Shown piece by piece: positions 45,641 to 52,850 of a DNA stretch of 52,850 nt. The stretch is from NCBI RefSeq assembly GCF_030382115.1, contig NZ_JAUDRJ010000003.1, positions 1,348,626 through 1,401,475 on the forward strand, read 5' to 3'. The position numbers and the translations under genes were made by a program. Each line of letters opens with the position of its first letter. Position 1 is the first letter of the stretch. Origin of the DNA: Nostoc sp. GT001 (GTDB taxonomy: Bacteria; Cyanobacteriota; Cyanobacteriia; Cyanobacteriales; Nostocaceae). Below the pieces are notes generated by a model. That model was not told where the DNA came from. It saw nothing but the letters and a program-made list of their open reading frames with translations, and did not search any database.

Positions 45641-47044
45641 TTTCAGTCTTTCTGGTAGGCGATCTTGTCGAATTAAGTCTTGATAAGTTTCACGTTGCAA
45701 AATTAAATTTGCTTCGCCATTCGCCACAACAACAGCTGCCGATCGGGGCAAGCGATTGTAGTTAGATGCCATACTGTAATTGTACGCACCAGTTCCCATA
45801 ACTACGAGAATATCCCCTGGTTCAGTCTTTGGGAGTAGAGCGTTATGAATCAGAATATCTCCTGATTCACAATGTTTACCAGCAATTGTGACTGTTTGGG
45901 TTAAAGGAGAAGACATTTTATTAGCAACGACTGCCCGATAAACTGATTGGTAAGTAATCGGGCGGGGATTATCAGACATTCCCCCATCGATCGCTACGTA
46001 GGTACGAATTTCTGGGATAACTTTGGATGAACCAATAGTATAGGCAGTGACGCAAGCTGTAGCAATTAGCGATCGCCCCGGTTCACACAATAATTTTGGC
46101 AAAGGTAAATTTTCGGCTGCACAAGCTTCTTGGATCACTTCACAAATCGGCTTTACCCACTCTTCAATGCTAGGGGGATCGTCTGATTCTATATACTTAA
46201 TCCCTAAACCACCACCGACATTTAACTCTGTAAAATTTAACCCATACTTCGCCGCTTCTCGTAACCACTGCACCATCAAAGCTGCTAAATCTCGATGCGG
46301 TTGGCGCTCAAAAATTTGGGAACCAATATGAGCATGTAACCCTACGCAGTTAAGGAAAGACTGTTTGCTGACAAAAGTAAATAATTCCTCTAACTCATTT
46401 GGATCAAAGCCAAATTTACTATCTAGTTGCCCCGTGCGGATATATTCATGTGTGTGACATTCAATACCTGGGGTCAGACGCAACAGGAATCGAGGCTGTA
46501 CGGAGGGGGAATTTGCCCTCTCAACAATTTCTACCAAAGTGCGTAACTCGTGCCAGTTATCCACCACAATAGTGCAACCGACTTCAGTGGCAAAAATCAG
46601 TTCTTCACGAGATTTATTGTTGTTATGAAGATAGATTTTCTCAGGATTGACACCTGCTTGCAGCGCGGTGTAAAGTTCACCGCCTGATGCAACATCAATT
46701 CCTAAACCCTCTGATGCCGCGATCGCACAAACTGCTAGACAATTCCAAGCTTTTGAGGCGTACAATACTTGAGATTCGCCCTTGTAGTATTGCTTGAAAG
46801 CATCTCGGTATTGCTGACAACCCGAACGCAGGGTTTCTTCATCTAAAATATATAAAGGTGAACCAAACTGCTCAACTAGGGTTGTGACATCACACCCACC
46901 AATTTCCAGGGAGTCATGATTATGGACTCTGGCAGTTAAGGGTAAAAGTTCCTGATTAGGCGATGGATTTGCCTTGGTGTCGTGCCTTTGAGGTAAATAT
47001 TGACTTCCAGAATGTTGAACCCCAGTGGGGTGAGTCGATACCAT
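45614..47044 (-). CDS. lysA: Diaminopimelate decarboxylase
   Basis: A 476-residue PLP enzyme that makes lysine from meso-diaminopimelate. Seen: the PLP lysine in QVLYASKAWNCLAV, VGLHAHIGSQIFE, NVGGGLGIKY, LLCEPGRSLIATACVT, and the second-domain CESGDILIHNALLP. The N-terminal about 40 residues are an extension beyond the core. The C-terminal residues after KNQ are encoded by STRR heptamers, which also provide the stop. It precedes cdaA-uppS on the same strand, separated by that array; a shared transcript is possible. Confidence 0.95.
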   Translation of the reverse strand: MVSTHPTGVQHSGSQYLPQRHDTKANPSPNQELLPLTARVHNHDSLEIGGCDVTTLVEQFGSPLYILDEETLRSGCQQYRDAFKQYYKGESQVLYASKAWNCLAVCAIAASEGLGIDVASGGELYTALQAGVNPEKIYLHNNNKSREELIFATEVGCTIVVDNWHELRTLVEIVERANSPSVQPRFLLRLTPGIECHTHEYIRTGQLDSKFGFDPNELEELFTFVSKQSFLNCVGLHAHIGSQIFERQPHRDLAALMVQWLREAAKYGLNFTELNVGGGLGIKYIESDDPPSIEEWVKPICEVIQEACAAENLPLPKLLCEPGRSLIATACVTAYTIGSSKVIPEIRTYVAIDGGMSDNPRPITYQSVYRAVVANKMSSPLTQTVTIAGKHCESGDILIHNALLPKTEPGDILVVMGTGAYNYSMASNYNRLPRSAAVVVANGEANLILQRETYQDLIRQDRLPERLKNQELGVNS

Positions 47045-47136
47045 AACTATAAAAATTTTCCTTGTTCAAATTACGGGCTTTGAGTTTGTCTCCCGATTCC
47101 CAGTTTACAAAGGGTTTGTAATCTTATTCAACAAAT

Positions 47137-47688
47137 GTGATCTCATTAGACTTAGAAATTAAATTACTGACATTAGAAAATCTCAGTGCTATTCTGGAAC
47201 TCGATCAAGCTTGTTTTGGTGGACTTTGGACTCCAGACGGCTACAAACGAGAATTGGATAGTCCCAACAGCGATTTACTCGGTTTATTTTCCCCCTCCTC
47301 CAGCACAAGTTTGCTAGGAATGGGTTGCTTTTGGTCAATTTTAGATGAAGCTCACATTACAATTTTGGCGGTTCATCCTCAATATCACCGCCAAGGAATG
47401 GGTGCGGCTTTACTATATTCACTCATTAAGACAGCTTGCGATCGCAAAATGGAACGAGCTACCCTCGAAGTCCGAGCTTCCAACTTGGCGGCAATATCTT
47501 TATATCAAAAATTTGGCTTCAAAACAGCAGGGCGGCGGCGGCGTTACTACCAAGATAACGATGAGGATGCTTTAATCCTTTGGCTTCCAGATTTACAACA
47601 CCGCAAATTTAAAGCAACTTTAGACCAATGGTATTCTATTGTCAGCGATCGCTTGGACAAATCCTCTTGGCATTTGCTTTTTAAGTAG
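47137..47688 (+). CDS. rimI: Ribosomal-protein-alanine N-acetyltransferase
   Basis: A 183-residue GNAT acetyltransferase. Typical RimI blocks are the start KLLTLENLSAILELDQACFG, the acetyl-CoA-binding loop VHPQYHRQGMGAALLYSL, and LEVRASNLAAISLYQKFGF near residues 112-130. An extension of about 30 residues follows the core. The substrate of RimI is the N-terminal alanine of S18, whose gene is also in this window but far away. GTG start at 47137; divergent from lysA with a 92-bp gap. Confidence 0.9.
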   Translation: MISLDLEIKLLTLENLSAILELDQACFGGLWTPDGYKRELDSPNSDLLGLFSPSSSTSLLGMGCFWSILDEAHITILAVHPQYHRQGMGAALLYSLIKTACDRKMERATLEVRASNLAAISLYQKFGFKTAGRRRRYYQDNDEDALILWLPDLQHRKFKATLDQWYSIVSDRLDKSSWHLLFK

Positions 47689-47761
47689 TTGGGCATTATT
47701 AATTTTGATCTATTGGGGCTTGCGATCGGCTTCAGCAAAAAAATGCAACTTTGCCGCACTA

Positions 47762-47806
47762 TTATTTATTTAAATATTTTATCTAAAAAAATATTTAAAT
47801 AAATAA
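47762..47806. repeat. AT-only perfect inverted repeat (19-bp arms)
   Basis: TTATTTATTTAAATATTTT and AAAATATTTAAATAAATAA are exact complements around a 7-base loop (ATCTAAA). It lies 74 bases past rimI and about 300 bases before clpC. It can act as a weak bidirectional terminator or cruciform. It contains no GC pair at all, unlike other hairpins in the window. Confidence 0.75.
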
Positions 47807-48106
47807 AACATATATAAACTACTTTTGCTTGATATTAATAAAAATATATGTTAAGTATAAGTGTTTGGGATTGAGTCAAAAAACCCTAATTTAAACAGTC
47901 AACTATTTATAATAAATCCCAAAAAAGCTGGTGAACTAAAGCTCCTCAGTATACTAGCAAGATAAAAGTAGTCAATAGTTAACAATTAGCCCATCAACTC
48001 AAGTCATAGGTTCAGGATGTCTATAATCTGTTATACAGGCATCCAAAAGCTTTGCCTGTGCTAAAATCAGCATACTCGGCACGACCGCAGATGATGGGAT
48101 AAAGCC
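47807..48106. promoter_or_regulatory. Leader region of clpC
   Basis: These 300 bases hold no gene. A hairpin ACAGGCA / TGCCTGT with an 11-base loop (about 48034-48059) lies about 50 bases before the clpC start and would be in the mRNA leader. I cannot identify a specific operator or heat-shock (CIRCE) element. Confidence 0.4.
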
Positions 48107-50574
48107 ATGTTTGAGCGCTTCACAGAAAAAGCCATTAAGGTAATCATGCTGGCCCAAGAAGAGCCCGCCGTTTAGGTCACAACTTTGTCGGAACCGAGCA
48201 GATCCTCCTGGGTCTGATTGGCGAAGGCACTGGAGTGGCTGCTAAGGTGCTGAAATCAATGGGCGTCAATCTCAAAGATGCCCGAATTGAAGTTGAAAAA
48301 ATTATAGGACGGGGATCGGGCTTTGTTGCCGTGGAAATTCCGTTTACGCCACGGGCGAAGCGAGTTTTAGAACTTTCCTTGGAAGAAGCACGCCAACTGG
48401 GGCATAACTACATTGGCACCGAGCATCTGCTGTTGGGCCTAATCCGCGAAGGGGAAGGCGTCGCAGCCAGGGTGCTAGAAAACCTCGGTGTGGATCTATC
48501 TAAGGTAAGAACCCAAGTCATTCGGATGTTGGGAGAAACTGCCGAAGTTTCACCAGGCGGTTCATCTGGGCGCACAAAAACCCCGACTCTGGATGAATTT
48601 GGTTCAAACCTGACCCAGATGGCGATTGACAATAAGCTCGATCCAGTGGTGGGACGCGCCAAGGAAATTGAGCGAGTGATTCAGATATTGGGTCGCCGAA
48701 CCAAAAATAACCCAGTGCTGATTGGGGAACCAGGGGTTGGTAAAACTGCGATCGCTGAAGGTTTAGCTTCACGCATTGCCACCAAAGATGTCCCTGACAT
48801 CCTCGAAGATAAACGCGTCGTCACTTTAGATATTGGTTTGCTCGTAGCAGGAACCAAGTACCGGGGTGAATTTGAAGAACGCTTGAAAAAAATCATGGAT
48901 GAAATCCGCTCGGCGGGTAATGTCATTCTCGTGATTGATGAGGTACACACCTTAATTGGTGCAGGTGCAGCCGAAGGTGCTATTGACGCAGCGAATATCC
49001 TCAAGCCAGCTTTGGCCAGAGGTGAGTTGCAGTGCATCGGTGCTACAACCCTAGATGAATACCGGAAGCACATCGAGCGAGATGCAGCGCTAGAGCGACG
49101 TTTCCAGCCAGTAATGGTTGGTGAACCTACAGTTGATGAAACAATTGAAATTTTATATGGTTTGCGCGAACGCTACGAGCAACACCACAAACTGAAAATC
49201 TCTGACGAAGCATTGGTAGCGGCGGCGAAATTGTCAGATCGTTACATTAGCGATCGCTTCCTCCCAGATAAAGCCATCGACTTAGTTGATGAAGCTGGTT
49301 CTAGAGTGCGCTTGATTAATTCCCAGCTGCCACCCGCAGCCAAAGAGCTAGATAAAGAACTGCGTCAGATATTAAAAGAAAAAGATGACGCGGTGCGCTC
49401 TCAAGACTTTGACAAAGCTGGAGAATTGCGCGATCGCGAAATGGAAATCAAAGCCGAAATCCGAGCGATCGCTCAAAGCAAGACCAATGCAACTGGCACA
49501 GAAGGTGAAGAACCTGTAGTTACAGAAGAAGACATTGCTCACATTGTCGCTTCCTGGACTGGAGTACTGGTGAACAAACTCACCGAATCTGAATCTGAAA
49601 AGCTGCTGCACATGGAAGACACCTTGCATCAGCGTTTAATTGGTCAAGATGAAGCTGTGAAAGCAGTTTCACGAGCAATTCGTCGCGCTCGTGTTGGTTT
49701 GAAAAATCCCAACCGACCCATAGCTAGCTTTGTCTTCTCTGGGCCTACTGGTGTAGGTAAAACCGAGTTGGCGAAATCCTTAGCTGCTTACTTCTTCGGT
49801 TCCGAAGAAGCGATGATCCGCTTAGATATGTCCGAATACATGGAGCGTCACACCGTCAGTAAGCTGATTGGTTCCCCTCCAGGTTATGTTGGCTATAACG
49901 AAGGTGGTCAGCTAACCGAAGCCGTGCGGCGGCGTCCTTACACCGTGGTGTTATTCGACGAAATCGAAAAAGCCCACCCCGATGTATTCAATATGCTGCT
50001 GCAAATTTTGGAAGACGGTCGGTTAACTGATGCCAAAGGTCGCACGGTAGACTTCAAGAACACCTTGCTGATTTTAACTTCCAATATTGGTTCTAAGGTA
50101 ATTGAAAAAGGCGGTAGCGGTATCGGCTTTGAATTCTCCGAAGATGCCAGCGAGTCAACTTACAACCGGATTCGCTCTTTGGTCAACGAAGAACTCAAAC
50201 AGTACTTCCGTCCAGAGTTCCTCAACCGACTCGATGAAATTATCGTCTTCCGTCAGTTGAACAAGCCGGAAGTGACCCAAATCGCCGAAATTATGCTCAA
50301 GGAAGTATTTGGTCGTCTGACGGAAAAGGGTATCACCTTAGAAGTCACAGACCGCTTCAAGGATCGTTTGATCCAAGAAGGTTACAGTCCCAGCTACGGC
50401 GCAAGGCCATTACGTCGGGCAATTATGCGCCTGTTAGAAGATAGCCTAGCAGAAGAAATTCTGTCTGGTCGTATCAAAGATGGCGATACAGCCCTTGTTG
50501 ATGTGGATGAAAATGGGGTTGTGCAAGTTAGTTCTCAACAGCGTCGGGAATTGTTACCCCAAGGTGTTGAGTAA
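48107..50574 (+). CDS. clpC: ATP-dependent Clp protease ATPase subunit ClpC, with a 1-base loss near the start
   Basis: A Hsp100 chaperone that unfolds substrates for ClpP proteases in the cytoplasm. The true start is ATG 48107 ([19 protein letters not shown]). At 48161-48166 the DNA GAGCCCGCC lacks one base compared with GAGGCCCGCC; restoring it gives [20 protein letters not shown] and a 822-residue protein, the usual length. As it stands only the frame from 48235 on (779 residues) is continuous. Domains: Clp N repeats, AAA-1 with Walker [13 protein letters not shown] motif [22 protein letters not shown]-2 with GPTGVGKTE and [18 protein letters not shown] terminator follows. Confidence 0.93.
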
Positions 50575-50614
50575 GATTTAGGGTTTGAGATTTAAATCTC
50601 AAATAGAAAATTAG

Positions 50615-50650
50615 AAAACGGTAGAGTATTAATTGCTCTACCGTTTTTTT
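50615..50650 (+). terminator. Rho-independent terminator of clpC
   Basis: The stem AAAACGGTAGAG pairs with CTCTACCGTTTT around an AT-rich loop, and is followed by an unbroken T-run up to 50650. It lies 41 bases past the clpC stop and 25 bases before the convergent CobT-like gene. It is the clearest terminator in the window. Confidence 0.93.
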
Positions 50651-50674
50651 CGGTCTGCGTTAGTATATCGTTCA

Positions 50675-51931
50675 CTAAACGTTCAAGGCAATACTTAGCC
50701 GTTCAACTTGGGCTTCAATGGCTGCCAAAAGTTGGTGTTGCTGCCAATCTTGGCTAAGATGGGCGGCTATGCAAGCGGCTCCAGCACCCATACCTTCTTT
50801 GACAAAGCCCTGCTCATAAGCTCTCAGTTGAGGATGACGAGAATCAGCAAAGCTCAGATGAGTTGCTAATAGAGAAGGGGTTCTTCCACTCTGAGTTAAG
50901 CTGCTTTTTCCTAAGTTGAGGACTAAATCAACTGTAGCGCCAGTAGGATCTTCAGCCACCCAGCGGGTTGTGCCTACAACGACTGCTTCTGGTTGCCATG
51001 ATAAGGCGTAAGCTTGAGCGATCGCACTCATCAACGCATAAACCGCCAGCATTTGCGTCCCTCCAGCCAGCATTACGCCACAACTCCGGCTAGCAGCGAT
51101 CGCCATTCCAGCTACCACCACTTGCATCGGATCGCCCACGGCGGCGACGAGTTGTAAGGGATCTACAGAATTTTGGATTTTAGATACTTCTCTACGAGAG
51201 GCTGCGCCAACGACTTCGCTCAGTGCAAGTTTTGGATTTTGGATTTGAGATTGGAAGTTTATCTCCCCCTGCCTCCCCTGCACCCTGCTCTCCCTCATCT
51301 TCTCCAGTCCAGCTTGCACTAGTGCCCACTTTTGCGCGTGGTTACAAACAGGGTGGCTACTGTTAACTTTTCCGGCAGCATCTATACCTAAACCTGTTAA
51401 GATTGCCAGGGCAGTTGTAGTACCTCCGACGACGCACTCACCGAGAATCAAATACCCCTGTTGAATATTTGCGGCTAGGCGTTCTCCCCAAAGTAGCCCT
51501 TGTTCAAACAAGTGGTGTACTGTTGTAATTTCCATAGCAGACCCTTGACTTAAACACTTAGCAGGAGCGCCACCCAAATCAATTACTGGCACAGCAGGAG
51601 CTTGGGGTAAACCAGCATTAAATAAATGAATTGGTATCTTTAGTGACTCAAATACAGCGCGAGAAATCAGCACAGGTGAAGCCCCAGCGGTCAATGGTGG
51701 TAGGGGATATTGGGCTTTATGTTCTGGGCCGTAATACAAAAACTCGGCATCGGCACAAGCTGTATATTTCCGATCCTCTGGAGTGCGACCAGCTGCTGAA
51801 ATACCTGGAATTAAAGCAGTTTCAGTAAATCCTAAAACACAAGCAAATACTGGTAAACAACCACGATACCTTTGCAGCCATTGTTCACCTAGTTCTTTTT
51901 GAGTATAAATACTAATTTGGGAATTGGGCAT
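50675..51931 (-). CDS. CobT-like nicotinate-nucleotide--dimethylbenzimidazole phosphoribosyltransferase family protein
   Basis: A 418-residue member of the TIGR00303/UPF0284 group, distantly related to CobT and thought to act in lower-ligand activation for cobamides. Seen: FACVLGFTETALIPGISAAG, VIDLGGAPAKCLSQGSAM, YLILGECVVGGTTTALAILT, and VGDPMQVVVAGMAIAASRSC. Residues about 212-255 are unusual: they are encoded by interspersed repeat DNA (LALSEVVGAASRREVS from the CTCTACGAGAGGCTGCGC unit), lying between the two halves. Without this insert the length is close to the family norm. It is convergent with clpC. Confidence 0.85.
   Translation of the reverse strand: MPNSQISIYTQKELGEQWLQRYRGCLPVFACVLGFTETALIPGISAAGRTPEDRKYTACADAEFLYYGPEHKAQYPLPPLTAGASPVLISRAVFESLKIPIHLFNAGLPQAPAVPVIDLGGAPAKCLSQGSAMEITTVHHLFEQGLLWGERLAANIQQGYLILGECVVGGTTTALAILTGLGIDAAGKVNSSHPVCNHAQKWALVQAGLEKMRESRVQGRQGEINFQSQIQNPKLALSEVVGAASRREVSKIQNSVDPLQLVAAVGDPMQVVVAGMAIAASRSCGVMLAGGTQMLAVYALMSAIAQAYALSWQPEAVVVGTTRWVAEDPTGATVDLVLNLGKSSLTQSGRTPSLLATHLSFADSRHPQLRAYEQGFVKEGMGAGAACIAAHLSQDWQQHQLLAAIEAQVERLSIALNV
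51180..51300 (-). repeat. Interspersed repeat inserted in frame in the CobT-like gene
   Basis: The plus strand reads ACTTCTCTACGAGAGGCTGC, GCCAACGACTTCGCTCAGTG, a TTTTGGATTTTGGATTTGAG direct repeat, then CCCCCTGCCTCCCCTGCACC. The same units are seen in gaps (787-870, 29985-30095). In the minus-strand frame it stays open and adds roughly 40 residues. Confidence 0.85.
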
Positions 51932-52018
51932 GGAACATTGGTTATTAGTTAGGACTCATCATTTAACTAATGACAAATGACAAATACTTCGACTTCGCTC
52001 AGTACAAGTGACAAATGA
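51932..52018. repeat. GACAAAT-type repeats between two minus-strand genes
   Basis: GACAAATGACAAATACTTCG and GTGACAAATGACTA flank a CTTCGCTCAGTACAAG piece of the interspersed repeat. It fills the gap between the DUF2232 gene and the CobT-like gene, touching the stop codon of the former. Confidence 0.7.
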
Positions 52019-52765
52019 CTATCCTTCATAATCCATGAGGACTTGTACCCAGTGTGGTGGGCGGGGGATCGGGTTGCCCAGACGGTCAAAAAGCAACCAT
52101 GCTGCCAGGTGCACCACAAAAAGGTAGATAAAGTTGTTGAGTAGAATTAAAGCGATCGCTCCCACTTGAATCAAAAATACACTGGGACTCGCCAACAAAC
52201 TCAAGTTAAAAAATACCCACTCAATGAACTCAGTCACCTGGGTTATCACATAAATCCATAAGTCTTCACCCGACAAAACAGACAACAACCACAGCCGAAA
52301 AAAAACTCCCAAAGTACCCAACAGCGTACCCAGAGTGATAGAAACAATCCAGGGAAGACGACGACACCACGTAGCGCCCAAAAGAACGCCCATGAACCCG
52401 TAGGGCATGACAAACAGCAAACTGCGGGCTGGCCCCATCAATACCGTCAGCAGTAACCCAGAGGTGAGTGCTGCCATCCATGCCGCACGTTTACCCCAAC
52501 GCAGATAGACTAGAGCGATCGGCACTGGAAAAAATATCCGCAACACTGGGCCCAAAGGAAAGTAAAAATTAATAAACCAAATTAAGCTAGCGGCACTGGC
52601 TAAAAATGCCGTTTCCACCATCCTCAAGGGCGCATCTGCCTTGATTTGAGGAGGCATTAACTGCTGTTCTTTATCTAGCCAATGGTTCTGAGGAGTTGGA
52701 GATTCAGGGGATGGATCTTCTTCCGGTTCATCTGGGAGAGAATCTAAAATACTCATATCTGACAA
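52019..52765 (-). CDS. DUF2232 family membrane protein
   Basis: A 248-residue protein with a polar, Pro/Glu-rich N-terminus (about 1-50) and six or so helices, for example TAFLASAASLIWFINFYFPL, PIALVYLRWGKRAAWMAAL, FVMPYGFMGVLLGATWC and GAIALILLNNFIYLFVVHL. It resembles the DUF2232/YybS family, whose fold is like the substrate-binding S component of vitamin transporters; this is family knowledge, not visible function. ATG at 52756 (MSILDSLPDEPEE) is an equally good start. Located upstream of the CobT-like gene on the same strand, so a link to cobamide or another vitamin is a possible inference. Confidence 0.82.
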   Translation of the reverse strand: MSDMSILDSLPDEPEEDPSPESPTPQNHWLDKEQQLMPPQIKADAPLRMVETAFLASAASLIWFINFYFPLGPVLRIFFPVPIALVYLRWGKRAAWMAALTSGLLLTVLMGPARSLLFVMPYGFMGVLLGATWCRRLPWIVSITLGTLLGTLGVFFRLWLLSVLSGEDLWIYVITQVTEFIEWVFFNLSLLASPSVFLIQVGAIALILLNNFIYLFVVHLAAWLLFDRLGNPIPRPPHWVQVLMDYEG

Positions 52766-52769
52766 GTTT

Positions 52770-52850
52770 TTAAACGATCATTCTTTCTAAGGCTGACAAA
52801 TCGGGAATACAAATAGTGTCTTGATCCCGTTTAATCAAGCCTTTTTTTCT
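52770..52850 (-). CDS. C-terminal end of a gene running off the window
   Basis: The last 81 bases encode, on the minus strand, RKKGLIKRDQDTICIPDL followed by SALERMIV and a stop. The pattern 'KKGLIKR..TICIPDLSALE' looks like the tail of a Crp/Fnr-type winged helix (wing strand and final helix), but 26 residues are too few for a firm call. It ends 5 bases upstream of the DUF2232 gene and is thus likely co-transcribed with it. Confidence 0.6.
   Translation of the reverse strand, partial: RKKGLIKRDQDTICIPDLSALERMIV

Overview
The window looks like chromosomal DNA of a filamentous, probably heterocyst-forming cyanobacterium (Nostoc/Anabaena type). The evidence is the frequent HIP1 octamer GCGATCGC on both strands, the heptameric STRR-type repeats (variants of GAGTTAG, GTAATTC and TCATTAC) in many gaps, a recurring element with the core CTCTACGAGACGCTGCGC, and cyanobacterial gene families (DUF4327, PEP-CTERM-like protein, sucrose synthase, pentapeptide protein, ClpC, CobT-like TIGR00303). 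No tRNA, rRNA, CRISPR array, intact transposase or prophage was seen.

Layout. 1-3.4 kb: a membrane-anchored unknown protein and two cell-wall peptidases (PBP4-type DacB and an S66 LD-carboxypeptidase). 3.4-9 kb: a glycan-type island with an FkbM methyltransferase, a second SAM methyltransferase plus a 27-codon relic of a paralogue, two glycosyltransferases and an orphan sugar-binding lipoprotein. 9-13 kb: a PD-(D/E)XK-like protein, a membrane protein, hemE and an SDR/epimerase. 13-18 kb: an accessory-looking stretch with a B12/radical SAM enzyme, the 3' end of a dead group II intron joined to a truncated small gene, a PhyH dioxygenase, and a protein fusing a ParD-like antitoxin to an isopropylmalate-synthase-like domain. 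18-25 kb: RNase R/II family, rpsR, rpmG, an RDD protein, a PEP-CTERM-like protein, moeA and a cysteine-desulfurase-like enzyme. 25-30 kb: small proteins in long gaps, a four-PAS hybrid histidine kinase and a small phosphatase. 30-36.5 kb: sucrose synthase and a GH65 phosphorylase fused to beta-phosphoglucomutase, a plausible disaccharide-breakdown pair. 36.7-42.5 kb: a frameshifted sensor kinase, Rrf2 regulator, pentapeptide protein, two membrane proteins, argD and a small unknown gene. 42.6-52.8 kb: a frameshifted potassium channel, uppS-cdaA (4-bp overlap), lysA, rimI, clpC (frameshift near the N-terminus), CobT-like protein, DUF2232 membrane protein and the tail of one more gene.

Two themes stand out. 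First, interspersed repeats do not respect gene borders. They supply the stop codon of at least seven genes, and in two proteins (GH65-HAD fusion, CobT-like) repeat DNA lies in frame inside the coding sequence. Second, three otherwise normal genes carry small frameshifts: a TTAA duplication in a sensor kinase, one base lost at a G6 tract in a K+ channel gene, and one base lost in clpC. Since ClpC is normally essential in cyanobacteria, at least that one may be a sequence error. All functional calls come from motif reading and family knowledge; no database search was run.
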